Part shown: piece after piece, positions 35,400-46,318 of the stretch
How positions within the stretch are numbered: position 1 is the stretch's first letter
Layout of the letters: the number at the start of each line of letters is the position of its first letter
Translations under genes and position numbers: made by a program
The notes under the pieces: model-generated
The model's database searches: none
Seen by the model: only the letters and a program-made list of their open reading frames with translations
What the model was told of the DNA's origin: nothing
DNA from: Vitis vinifera
Taxonomy: Eukaryota; Streptophyta; Magnoliopsida; Vitales; Vitaceae
Reading direction: 5' to 3'
NCBI RefSeq assembly: GCF_030704535.1
Contig: NC_081818.1
Coordinates: 28,311,001-28,375,000 of the forward strand
Length of the DNA: 64,000 nt

Positions 35400-36773
35400 G
35401 TCATTTGAAATTGGGATTTCAGCACCAAAGTCAAATTGCCTTCCTTCCTGAAAGATGAGCATTTTTTATACTCTTACATCGGCTTTTATGGAAATGAAAT
35501 CAGCTTCTCATTCTGTTACATATTTCAATTTTACTGCCTATAACTGCTCACTGGCTGTTTGTGAGAGGTATGGACCCATGGGACATTATCCAGATTTTCC
35601 CTGATCAATTATAGAAAGGTCATTGGACTCATCCATGATTGGAATTTCCTGTTATCATTATTTGCAAATCATCAACCATTTGTCATGATATCTTAAGTTC
35701 AGCTGAGCAAGATTTTCAGCTAAGATCCTCAGAACTAGAAATATGCACTGCAGGTATTACTTGATATGTGAATATCCAATACGATATTTTTTTACTAAGA
35801 GGAATACGAATTTGAAACACTTTCCAATAATTTATCAAGTCATATTTTTGTGTTGTCGTGATACATGTGTCTACTGTATGCATGGCTTTTCTTTTCTACA
35901 CATGCCTTTATCTTTGCACATGACTCTTTTGATACACGCCAGCATCAAGGCAATTGCCTAAATCTAAATCACATCCTTTGTGTCACGTCTTCCTTGTGTA
36001 CCACGGTCCCTCTTGTACACCATGGTCCCTTAATGTAACTTGTGCCACAAGCCCTTTGTGCATGAATTCAAACTGTTCAATCATTTCGCCATTTATACCT
36101 TTTGAGGTCCAACAAGCGTATACAAGAGACTACACTCATTCTAGATGATGAAGTACATTCTAATGAAAGGAACCATGTTGAAGACTCGTATCCCTTTATG
36201 TGTGAGATTGATTTTATCTTTGTGTTTTGTACCAAGTATGTTAGAATTGAAGCTTTTGCCTACATAAGTGGCATGAAAGTTTTCACTAGCTCCAAATCCC
36301 TAACACACACAACCTTGGCTTACTTCTTGAGCCGATACAAAAAATCAGAGCCTTAACTCATCCCGACCCCTATAAGAGGCCCTAGCCATCACATTGGAGC
36401 TTAACCATCTTACAACACATCCATCAGAATTTAGACTATTCATAGAAACATTCTTAACATGTAAATCTACTATTGCCATGCACGTCAACATAGAATTTCT
36501 AAAATTTTTGGATAAAATAAATAAAACAAAAGAAACCCTCCCAAGAGAATTTCATAATCTAATGTCAAATCTACTACGAAGATGAACATCATAAAATTTA
36601 AGGTTTATAATCAAAGTCGACTTGAATCTGAGTTTTAAAACCAATTTGCAGTTTTTAAGTTTGGAGACTAGATCTCTTAAACCAATTAAATGTAAAAAAC
36701 TACAAAGAAAACTTCAATTTTTGAAATGAAAATGAGAATGCAATTCCTAACTAGTTTCTTCATCAAAAATCCC

Positions 36774-36804
<31 letters not shown>

Positions 36805-37180
36805 GAGACCATAGACGCCAGTGTTTGGGTTTAGAACCACCCAAGGGAGAGTAGTCCAATATATGGGCTTAAGAAAATCCTCATGGGCTAAGACTAGGAA
36901 CAATCTTGTATCCGTGGTTGGTTTAGTATGAGCATGTGTACTGCGAAGGAAGTAGCTGAGAATTGCAATGGAATTTCCAGTATTGCTTCCTGAACGAACA
37001 AAACGCATACCCAAGACTTGGTCGTCAACGCCATGCTGGGTGAGAACCGGGGAAGCATCTTCGCTCGTTGACGAGCTTTTGTAGTCTTTCTTTAACAATT
37101 ATAAGGCATCTGAATTCCCTTCATCCTCCCACACCATTGTTTTTGGTCTTATTCTTGTTGCTTTGTGACTACGCATCTCC
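35400..37180. other. PIG-N 3' flank and SAG101-A upstream region
   Basis: 35400-36163 is the PIG-N 3' UTR/flank that recurs at 48373-49112 and 60241-60991. From about 36403 begins the block that recurs at 52894 before copy E. A (GA)n/poly-A tract lies at 36775-36806. The minus-strand frame 36763-37098 lies head-to-head with SAG101-A but is not conserved as protein in the other copies. Confidence 0.7.
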
Positions 37181-37779
37181 ATGGAAGGAAGGAGGATGAA
37201 CCAAGTTCCTTTGTATGCATCAATTTTACTGTTTTTTTTTTCCTTTTTAATCTTTGGATCGAATCATTGCTTAGTTCTTGCTTAATTTCTCCATTTTATG
37301 GTGGGTCTTTGATTGCAGGTTTAGCTCTGCGCGAGAACTGGGAAATTTAATTGTGACCTCCAATCTAATCGACTCTGCTTTGACTAAAATTCTTGAGCTT
37401 CAAAGAGACCAAACAGCCTTGCCTTCCCCCGTTCAATACAGAGTTTTTTATCCATCTCCCAAGTGCACAATTGTAGCTTTTGTCTCTTCACCTGACTGCA
37501 CTCAAAACCCTCTTCCTGGACAAGGAGATTTAGTTCCCTCTCCTCTCTTTGACTTCCTCTGCACCGAAGAATACCCTTCCGTCTCCATTAACGGAGCCGC
37601 ATTAACCCTCTTTACCTCTCTCTACGATCATCTCTCTGGACTAATAGATGAGGTCAAAATCTGATACTTGTTTTAATTTACGTTAACTTTTCGTTAACAA
37701 TTGTGAGACACGAAACAGCTTGACCATGAGATCTCCCTCATGGAGTCAAAACCCGTGTTGGTATCTGTTTTTAGATCAA

Positions 37780-37814
<35 letters not shown>

Positions 37815-39396
37815 TGTGGATAAAAGGAAAGTTTACAAGTGAGAATAGTGGCATTTTTCTGACAGATTTCACACCGTTGCTTGTTTTGCAGTTGACTGTG
37901 ATTGAAGGTCGATTAATCATCACTGGGCACTCGATGGGAGGATCCGTTGCTTCTCTCTTCACCTTATGCCTGCTAGAAGTCATTAATATATCAAAACCCA
38001 AATGCCGCCCCATTTGCATCACCTTTGGTTCACCCCTCATAGGCGACTTTGGCCTCCAACACTCCAATTGGAATTCTTTCTTCTTGCATGTAGTGTCCAA
38101 CCAAGATCTAGTCCCCGGACTCTTCCTCCCATCCGGCAGATCTCCTCCCACATCCTCCCATTCACAAACTACTGGTTACAAGCCCTTTGGGACATATCTC
38201 TTGTGCTCTGAACTTGGTTGTGCTTGTTTTGACAACCCTGATTTAATTTTGGAATTGCTGAAAGTCATATCATCAGAGGTTGCCGGAGGATTGCGGGATG
38301 TTGATTACAGGAAGATTTTAATAAACCTCAAGGAGAGGGCAATCTTCAAGGGACTTCAGCAGGTGGGTGAAAGGTTTGCAGATCCCTTGTCAGCTGGGAT
38401 CGTCATGGACCTTGAGATAATTGGATTTGATCAAACAAAGGTAAACAGCTTTCTCCCAATTAATGATGTAGTATGGTTTACACTCAACTTCACCAAAACC
38501 TGCAACAACTGCCCTATTTAGATTTGCCTTCCTGTTCTTTGGGTTCTTCTATAACTTCTCATTTTTTAAATTCATGGCAGCTGTTGCGGCACAACATTGA
38601 TATCAACACTGTGATAAGGATACTGGGAGTGGAAGCCAGAATCCTAGCCCACAAAAATAAAGCTTCTGATGCCAAGAAACTGAATGACATAAAAATACAC
38701 ATGGCCCAGCTAGAATGGTATAAGAAGAAATCAAAAGATCTGAACAAGGGTTACTACGACTGCTTCAAAAACCAGGGGTCAAAAAGGGACATTAAAATTG
38801 AACAGTATAGGGGACACCTCACAATATACTGGAAAGACATGGTTGCACAAGTACAGAGGAAGCCCCAGAAGGAAGGAGCATCATTTCGAACCAGTTGGCT
38901 CTATCCAGGGACAACTTATAGAAGAATGGTTGAACCACTGGACATTGCTGCCTTCTACAGAGAGGGTAGAACAGACTACATAAACAATGGAAGATCTCCT
39001 CATTACAAGCTGTTGCAGCAATGGTATGAGGAAGATGTGAAGCCCCCATCCAGAGATAAGCTCGATTCCAAGAAACTAAAGGTGTCTGGTATCCTAACTG
39101 AGGATTCTTTGTTTTGGGCACATGTGGAGGAGGCTCTCTTGTCATGCGAATCGCTCAAGAGTGCAAACTCTACTCTTGAGCAGAGAAAATCATCATGGGA
39201 TAATCTGGTTAAGTTTGGGGAGTATGTAATGGAACAGATTGGAAACTATGCAGTGTCCCCTGAGATTTTCTTGGGGGAAAGCAGCTTCATGAAATGGTGG
39301 GGAGTGTATGAGGACTACATAGATGCTTCCAATAATTCCTATGGGTCACCATTGATCAGCTTTATGAAGAACCGTAGTTATAGACTGTATGGTTAG
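37181..39396 (+). CDS. SAG101: SAG101-like lipase-like immune regulator, copy A (intact)
   Basis: Exons 37181-37212, 37319-37652, 37892-38440 and 38581-39396 (TAG) give 576 aa. SAG101 belongs to the EDS1/PAD4/SAG101 family: an N-terminal lipase-3-like domain and a C-terminal EP helical domain. SAG101 pairs with EDS1 in nucleus and cytosol to relay TIR-NLR immune signals; it was first described as a senescence-associated acyl hydrolase. Seen here: GHSMGGSVASL with the nucleophile-elbow Ser136, CITFGSPLIGD, HVVSNQDLVPG with a possible catalytic Asp194, then EP-domain landmarks EWYKKKSKDLNKGYYDCF, YRRMVEPLDIAAFYREG and VSPEIFLGESSFMKWW. The 11-residue first exon ends TT|GTATG and restores the frame exactly. 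Intron 2 is shortened and holds a (TA)n run at 37782-37812. The catalytic His was not located. All splice sites are canonical. Confidence 0.92.
37782..37812. repeat. (TA)n microsatellite in intron 2 of copy A
   Basis: It sits where copies B, C, D and F have ordinary sequence. About 100 bp of intron just upstream are missing relative to them, and copy E has a larger deletion at its own TA run (54208-54232). Confidence 0.85.
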
Positions 39397-39462
39397 AGGG
39401 CAATCCAGTTTGTGTATTGTGTTTATTGTATTGTGAGCATTCAATAGATAAAACTAGAAAGA

Positions 39463-39690
39463 GCGTGACCTTTTTATGACAACTTTAGAAACCAGGGGTT
39501 AAAAGAGACATTACAAACTGAAGTTTTTGAGAGGAAACCTCAAGAGTATACTGGGAAGCCATGGTGGAACAAGTAGAGAGGAAGCCTCAGAAGGAAGGAG
39601 CAATGGTTGAACCACTTGACATTGTTGCCTACTACAGGGAGGGTGTAAGAAACAACATAACCGAGGGAAGATCTGAACGTTAAACGTTGT
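39463..39690 (+). pseudogene. SAG101 exon 4 relic (diverged) downstream of copy A
   Basis: Traces of the EP-domain exon survive: YDNFRNQG-like, then WEAMVEQVERKPQKEGA, then MVEPLDIVAYYREGVRNN, with stops and missing segments. It is much more diverged than the complete copies, so it predates the recent duplications. The same relic recurs after copy E (55888-56103). Confidence 0.75.
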
Positions 39691-40613
39691 CCAATTATTA
39701 TAAATGTCTTATACATTACGTGTGAAAATACCAAAAAAAATTATATTCAACATTTATGTTTGTATACAAGCAATATTTTGGATAGTTTGATATAAAAAAC
39801 AAATGAAGAAAATGAAGAAAAACATACAAATATATTTACAATGGACAAACTTATACAATTAGTATAAATGTCTTGTATATTTAGTACAAATGTCTCGTAC
39901 TTTGTAAAAATATAAAAATATAGTATTTGACTTTTATATATGTGTGAAAATGTAAAAAGAAAAAGAAAAATAGTTAGAGCATTTGGTACCGTGAGTGATG
40001 ACTTCACCTAAAGAAAGGTTAATGAATATTATGGTCTCGATGGAAGAGCGACTCCGGTAAAATATATGGATTAAATTGATGCTTTTCTTTTGACGATGAA
40101 GTAGTTGAGTTATGAATACGAGGTTTTGCTAACAGCATTGAAGGCAAGGATTCCCTAATATACTCCAATTCATATTCAATTTGTAGACCTTCAACTAACT
40201 ACTCTTGCTAACGAGCATATCCAAGTCAATACATAAGATTAATTAAGATTAAGTATTACGTATGATAATTGAAACCCTATTTAAATAAATAATGACACAT
40301 ATATAAAAAATATATATATTTTTAAAAAAATAAATAACAATTTAGAGAATTTCATAACTTAGCATCAAACCTATTGTAAGAAAGAGTATTATACAATGTA
40401 GGGTTTAGGATCCAAGTCAACCTAAGATCAAATTTAAGTTTTAAGATCAATTCACATTCAAAACTAAGGTTTTAAGTTTCAAAAATATATTTCTTAAACC
40501 AATTAAATGGAAAAAAGAAAATTACAAAGAAAATTTCTCCCTCATCAGTTTCTTTTATCTTGAAAACTAAAGGAAATATATATCAATATTTGAGATGGAA
40601 ATTCATAATCTTA
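39691..40613. other. intergenic DNA between copies A and B
   Basis: AT-rich, no gene. From about 40190 it matches the sequence before copies D (from 49113), F (from 56611) and the array end (from 60992). Confidence 0.65.
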
Positions 40614-40891
40614 GGTGGTGTTTGTTTTTTTGGCTTTTTGCTGAAAACTATTTAGTTTTAGAATTTAGGTTTTTTTTTTTTTTTACTTTTTCATGACTTA
40701 TAATAAACTTTTTACTAAATAGAAAAAACCAAAATATGTGGTTTTTTCTAAATAGAAAAAATAACACAATGGTTTTTTTTACTTTTTAATACTTAATAGA
40801 AATAAAATACTACAAAAACAAACATCTTAATATTTAATACTATTAAGTATTAAGGTTCTATTTAGAATTAAGTAAAAAAACAAACACCACC
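40614..40891. mobile_element. MITE, Tourist/PIF-Harbinger-like, with TTA target duplication
   Basis: It is 278 bp long with terminal inverted repeats GGTGGTGTTTGTTTTTT and AAAAAACAAACACCACC. It is flanked by TTA at 40611-40613 and 40892-40894. The paralogous sites at about 49511-49535 and 57011-57035 read ATAATC-TTA-GAAACAC with a single TTA and no insert, so they are true empty sites. The 3-bp TTA duplication and GG-TGTTTG termini fit the PIF/Harbinger superfamily. A relative lies at 10267-10545. Confidence 0.92.
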
Positions 40892-41428
40892 TTAGAAACA
40901 CAAAGAACAAAGAGAGTATGAAGAGACCATACCATGAGAGATTTTCCGAAAGGTTGGTAAACCATGGTAATCACCTTTGAGTCTTGCTGAGAAAAACAAA
41001 CCTTATTTATTTTTATTTTTTTATCATTTTTTCTCTTGTGTGGTGTACATTTAAGAAAAACAAATCTCAAAAAAAAAAAAAAACACAAACCAAATAATGC
41101 CAGAATTTGGGTTGAGAAACACCCAAAAGATAGTGGCCCAATACATGTGCCTAAGAAAATCTTCATGAGCCGATAAACATAGTCACAAAACTAGTAACAG
41201 CCTTGTAGCCATAGTTGGTGTAGTATGAGCAAGTGGGGTATGAAGTAGGTAGGTGAGTATTGCAATGAAATTTCCAGCACTGCTTCCTGAATTAAGAAAT
41301 CACATACCCAAGTCTTAGTCGTCGTCGTCGTCGTACCGTGTGAGAACCGGGAAGAATCTTTGCTCGTAGACTGGCTTTTGTAGTCTTTCTTTAACAATTA
41401 CAAGTTATCTGAATTCCCTTCATCCTCC

Positions 41429-41435
41429 TATATAA
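41429..41435 (+). promoter_or_regulatory. TATA box of SAG101 copy B
   Basis: TATATAA, 52 bp upstream of the ATG. The same box is 53 bp upstream of copies C (44838), D (50056) and F (57555). Copies A and E have CACACCA-type sequence at this place. Confidence 0.6.
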
Positions 41436-41480
41436 TATTGTTTTGGTCTTGTTCTTGTTGCATTGTGGCTAGGCATCTCC

Positions 41481-43773
41481 ATGGAAGGAAGGAGGATGAA
41501 TCAAGTTCCTTTGTATGAATCAATTTCTCTGCTCTTTTTTTTTTTCAATCCTTGAATCGAATCATTGCTTAGTTCTTGCTTTAATTTCTCCATTTTCTGT
41601 TGGGTCTTTGATTGCAGGTTTAGCTCTGCAAGAGAACTGGGAAATTTAATTGTGACCTCCAATCTAATCGACTCTGCTTTGACTAAAATTCTTGAGCTTC
41701 AAAGAGACCAAACAGCCTTGCTTTCCCCCGTTCAATACAGAGTTTTTTTATCCATCTCCCAACTGCACAATTGTAGCTTTTGTCTCTTCACCTGACTGCA
41801 CTCAAAACCCTCTTCCTGGACAAGGAGATTTAGTTCCCTCTCCTCTCTTTGACTTCCTCTGCACCGAAGAATACAAGTCCGTCTCCATTAACAGAGCTGC
41901 ATTAACCCTCTTTACCTCTCTCCACGATCATCTCTCTGGACTAAAAACTCAGGTCAAAATATGATAGTTGTTTTTATTTTCGTTTCCTTTTTGTTAACAA
42001 TTGTGAGACATGAAACAGCTTGACCATGAGATCTCTCTCATAGAGTCAAACTACCTGAAGAAGAAGAAGACGTTACACATATCCATCTGCGTTGCATCAT
42101 CGCATTACCCATTGATCGGTTGTGATTCAACTCTTAATAGGAAGACAGTAGAACTGGTGTTGGTATCTGTTTTTAGATCAGCTTATATGTATCTTGTTGC
42201 TAAAAAGGGAATGTTTAGAAGTGAGATTAATGGGATTATTCTGACATGGATTTCATATGGTTACCTGTTTTGCAGTTGACTGTGATTGAAGGTCAATTAA
42301 TCATCACTGGGCACTCCCTGGGAGGAGCCGTTGCTTCTCTCTTCACCTTATGCCTGCTAGATGAAAATTTATTAAAACCCAAATGCCGCCCCTTTTGTAT
42401 CACCTTTGGTTCACCCCTCGTCGGCGGCTTTGGCCTCCAACACTCCATATGGAATTCTTTCTTCCTGCATGTAGTGTCTAACCAAGACCCAGTCCCCGGT
42501 CTCTTCCTCCCATCTGGCAGAGGCAGATCTACGCCCACATCCTCCCATTCACAAACTACCGGTTACAAGCCCTTTGGGACATATCTCTTGTGCTCTGAAC
42601 TTGGTTGTGCTTGTTTTGACAACCCTGATTTAATTTTGGAATTGCTGAAAGTCATATCATCAGAGGTTGCCGGAGGATTGCAGGATGTTGATTATGGGGA
42701 GATTTTAAGAAACCTCAAGGAGAGGGCAATCTGCAAGGGACTTCCGCAGGTGGGTGAAAGGTTTGCAAATCCATTTTCAGCTGGGATCATCATGGAACTT
42801 GAGACAATTGGATTTAATCAAACAAAGGTAAACAGCTTTCTCCCATCTAATGATGTTATGGAACATGGTTTACACCTCATTAAATACTGCAACAACTGCC
42901 CTATTTAGATTTACCTTCTTGTTCTTTGGGATTTTCCATAACTAGACTCATTTTTTAATTTCATGGCAGCTGCTGCAGCATAACATTGATATCGAGACTG
43001 TGATAAGCGCAATGGAAGCGGAAGCAAGAAACCTAACCCAGAAAAATAAAGCTTCCGATGCCAAGAAACTGAATGAAATAAAAATAGACATGACCCGGCT
43101 AGAATTGTATAAGAAGAATTCGAACATGGGTTACTACGATTGCTTCAAAAACCAGGGGTCTAAAAGGGACATCCACGTTGAACAGTTTAGGGTAAACCTC
43201 ACAGGGTACTGGGAAGGCATGGTTGCACAAATACAGAGGAAGCCTCATAAGGAAGGAGCAACATTTCGAACCCGTTGGCTCTATGCAGGGACGGTTTATA
43301 GAAGAATGGTTGAACCACTGGACATTGCTGCCTTCTACAGAGAGGGTAGAAAAGACTACATGAATAAAAGATCTGCACATTACAAGCTGTTGCAGGAATG
43401 GTATGAGGAAGATGTGAAACCCCCCTCTAGAGATAAGCTTGATTCCAAGAAGCAAAAGGTGTCCAGTATCCTAACTGAGGATTCTTGCTTTTGGGCACAT
43501 GTGGAGGAGGCTATCTTGTCATGCGAATTGCTCAAGAGTGAAAACTGTAATCTTGAGGAGGGAAAATCATCATGGGATAATCTGGTTAAGTTCGAGGAGT
43601 ATGTAATGGAACAGATTGACAACTATGCAGTGTCCCCTGAGATTTTCTTGGAGAAAAGCAGCTTCATGAAATGGAGGGGACTGTATGAGGGCTACATAGA
43701 TACTCGCAGTAATTCCCATAGCTCGCCATTGATCAGCTTTATGAAGAATCGTAGTTATAGACAATATGGATAG
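41481..43773 (+). pseudogene. SAG101-like, copy B (frameshift in exon 2)
   Basis: Exons 41481-41512, 41618-41952, 42276-42827 and 42970-43773 follow copy A. Exon 2 is 335 bp instead of 334: the T-run after AATACAGAG has seven T's (about 41743-41749) against six in every other copy. Translation would shift and stop at 41793-41795 after about 70 residues. Everything downstream is intact (GHSLGGAVASL, CITFGSPLVGG, NQDPVPG, EWYEEDVKPPS, VSPEIFLEKSSFMKW), so the loss is recent or a homopolymer sequencing error; corrected, it would encode about 573 aa. It is the only copy with GGA rather than GGS after the elbow Ser. TATATAA precedes it. Confidence 0.85.
42010..42279 (+). other. open 89-codon frame inside intron 2 of copy B
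   Basis: It starts MKQLDHEISLIESNYLKKKK and runs to a TGA that straddles the intron 2/exon 3 junction. The same open frame, almost unchanged, is present in intron 2 of C (45418-45687), D (50636-50905) and F (58135-58404). It is deleted in A and E. SAG101 from other plants has no insertion here, so in normal transcripts it should be spliced out. Confidence 0.4.
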
Positions 43774-44159
43774 AGGGGTAATCCAGTTTGTGTGTTGTGT
43801 GTATTGTTTTGTGAGCATTCAATGGATAGAACTAGAAAGAGTGTGACCTTTTCCTTTTTTTTTTCAGTTGCTGCCCATATTCTCAGCACTATTTTCTTCC
43901 TTCTTTTCCTCAGTTTTTTTGTTAAGAAATGAATATTATGATGTTGCCGGGATGCACTTTCATTTTTGTTCCATTACATTGTGTTTTATTCATATCCTAA
44001 ACAAATAAATGTAAACAAGAAAATCAAATGAGACTTCAAAGAGTCTGTTCCTTTTAAAGCAAGGGAAAAAAAGGACATGTTTGTTTACTTCCACAGCTGG
44101 GTAGATTCAACTCCACCAAAATTGGCAACAACTTCCCATTGAAAAATTCCTTTTAAGCT
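43774..44159. other. intergenic DNA after copy B
   Basis: 3' flank shared with copy D (52416-52800). No gene. Confidence 0.6.
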
Positions 44160-44500
44160 TGAATGACATAAAACTAGATATGTTCCAGCTAGAATGGTAC
44201 AAGAAAGAAATCAAAAGATGAGCACAATGGGTTATTATGACAGCTTTAGAAACCTGGGGTGTAAAAGAGACATTAAAATGGAACCGAGGGGAAGACATTG
44301 TAGAACAAGTAAAGAGGAAGCCTCACCAGGAAGGGCAGCTTTGCAAACCCTCTGGCTCTGTACAGGAACGAATTATAGAAAGATGGTTGAACCACTTGAC
44401 ATTGCTGCCTACCACAGAGAGGGTGGAAGAAACTACATAACCAATGGAGGATGTAAACATTACACGCTATTAGAGCAATGATGCAATGAAGAGAAGGGGA
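44160..44500 (+). pseudogene. SAG101 exon 4 relic between copies B and C
   Basis: The frames read SLNDIKLDMFQLEWYKKEIKR, then MGYYDSFRNLGCKRDIKMEP, then YRKMVEPLDIAAYHREGGRNY, then a truncated end. Frame jumps occur between the pieces. It covers the 5' and middle part of the EP exon only. Its first part also survives after copy D (52800-52893), and the middle to 3' part lies at 61320-61640. These look like pieces of one ancestral pseudogene split by later rearrangements. Confidence 0.8.
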
Positions 44501-44837
44501 CTTTGTCTTCCAATAATTTAAGAAAATAAAACCAAATAATGCCAGAATTTGGGTTGAGAAACACCCAAAAGATAGTGGCCCAATATGAAGTAGTCACAAA
44601 ACTAGTAACAGCCTTGTGGCCATAGTTGGTGTAGTATGAGCAAGTGGGGTATGAAGTAGGTAGGTGAGTATTGCAATGAAATTTCCAGCACTGCTTCCTG
44701 AATTAAGAAATCACATACTCAAGTCTTAATCGTTGTCATCATACCGTGTGAGAACCGAGGAAGAATCTTTGCTCTTAGACTGGATTTTGTAGTCTTTCTT
44801 TAACAATTACAAGTTATCTGAATTCCCTTCATCCTCC

Positions 44838-44844
44838 TATATAA
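44838..44844 (+). promoter_or_regulatory. TATA box of SAG101 copy C
   Basis: TATATAA, 53 bp upstream of the copy C ATG. Confidence 0.55.
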
Positions 44845-44890
44845 TATTGTTTTTGGTCTTGTTCTTGTTGCATTGTGGCTAGGCATCTCC

Positions 44891-46313
44891 ATGGGAGGAA
44901 GGAGGATGAATCAAGTTCCTTTGTATGAATCAATTTCTCTGCTCTTTTTTTTTTCAATCCTTGAATCGAATCATTGCTTAGTTCTTGCTTTAATTTCTCC
45001 ATTTTCTGTTGGGTCTTTGATTGCAGGTTTAGCTCTGCAAGAAAACTGGGAAATTTAATTGTGACCTCCAATCTAATCGACTCTGCTTTGACTAAAATTC
45101 TTGAGCTTCAAAGAGACCAAACAGCCTTGCCTTCCCCCGTTCAATACAGAGTTTTTTATCCATCTCCCAACTGCACAATTGTAGCTTTTGTCTCTTCACC
45201 TGACTGCACTCAAAACCCTCTTCCTGGACAAGGAGATTTAGTTCCCTCTCCTCTCTTTGACTTCCTCTGCACCGAAGAATACAAGTCCGTCTCCATTAAC
45301 AGAGCTGCATTAACCCTCTTTACCTCTCTCCACGATCATCTCTCTGGACTAAAAACTCAGGTCAAAATATGATAGTTGTTTTTATTTTCGTTTCCTTTTT
45401 GTTAACAATTGGGAGACATGAAACAGCTTGACCATGAGATCTCTCTCATAGAGTCAAACTACCTGAAGAAGAAGAAGACGTTACACATATCCATCTGCGC
45501 TGCATCATCGCATTACCCATTGATCGGTTGTGATTCAACTCTTAATAGGAAGACAGTAGAACTGGTGTTGGTATCTGTTTTTAGATCAGCTTATATGTAT
45601 CTTGTTGCTAAAAAGGGAATGTTTAGAAGTGAGATTAATGGGATTATTCTGACATGGATTTCATATGGTTACCTGTTTTGCAGTTGACTGTGATTGAAGG
45701 TCGATTAATCATTACTGGGTACTCGATGGGAGGATCCGTTGCTTCTCTCTTCACCTTATGCCTGTTAGAAGTCATCAATTTATCAAAACCCAAATGCCGC
45801 CCCATTTGTATCACCTTTGGTTCACCCCTCATAGGCGACTTTGGCCTCCAACACTCCAATTGGAATTCTTTCTTCTTGCATGTAGTGTCCAACCAAGATC
45901 TAGTCCCCGGACTCTTCCTCCCATCCGACAGATCTCCTCCCACATCCTCCCATTCACAAACTACTGGTTACAAGCCCTTTGGGACATATCTCTTGTGCTC
46001 TGAACTTGGTTGTGCTTGTTTTGACAACTCTGATTTAATTTTGGAATTGCTGAAAGTCATATCATCAGAGGTTGCCAGAGGATTGCGGGATGTTGATTAC
46101 AGGAAGATTTTAAGAAACCTCAAGGAGAGGGCAATCTGCAAGGGACTTCCGCAGGTGGGTGAAAGGTTTGCAAATCCATTTTCAGCTGGGATCATCATGG
46201 AACTTGAGACGATTGGATTTAATGAAACAAAGGTAAACAGCTTTCTCCCATCTACTGATGTTATGGAACATGGTTTACACATCATTAAATACTGCAACAA
46301 CTGCCCTATTTAG
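44891..46313 (+). CDS. SAG101-like, copy C, truncated: lipase-like half only
   Basis: Exons 44891-44922, 45027-45360 and 45684-46232 are intact and join in frame (305 aa). The exon 4 that encodes the EP domain is missing. If intron 3 is not spliced, the frame runs 26 codons further to TAG 46311-46313, giving 331 aa. It has GYSMGGSVASL, with Tyr for the His of the elbow, and CITFGSPLIGD and NQDLVPG as in A. The first codons read MGGRRMNQ. Nothing downstream to 48266 can supply an EP exon: intron 3 is interrupted by an 884-bp insertion and then joins unrelated AT-rich DNA. Copy F has the same truncation, so loss came before their duplication. Without the EP domain it could at most act through the lipase-like face that pairs with EDS1. 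Confidence 0.7.
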
Positions 46314-46318
46314 ATTTA

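Noticed and set aside
37771-38151. Minus-strand frame opposite SAG101 exon 3, repeated in all copies
   Set aside because: Recurs only because the coding strand is conserved; no start context, splice sites or family features.
38819-39145. Minus-strand 108-codon frame opposite SAG101 exon 4
   Set aside because: Shadow of the EP-domain exon, copied in E with it.
37181-39396. EDS1 or PAD4 as identity of the array genes
   Set aside because: The EP-domain wording (EWYKKK, YRRMVEPLDIA, VSPEIFLGESSFMKWW), the length of about 576 aa and the short N-terminus fit SAG101 and not EDS1 or PAD4.
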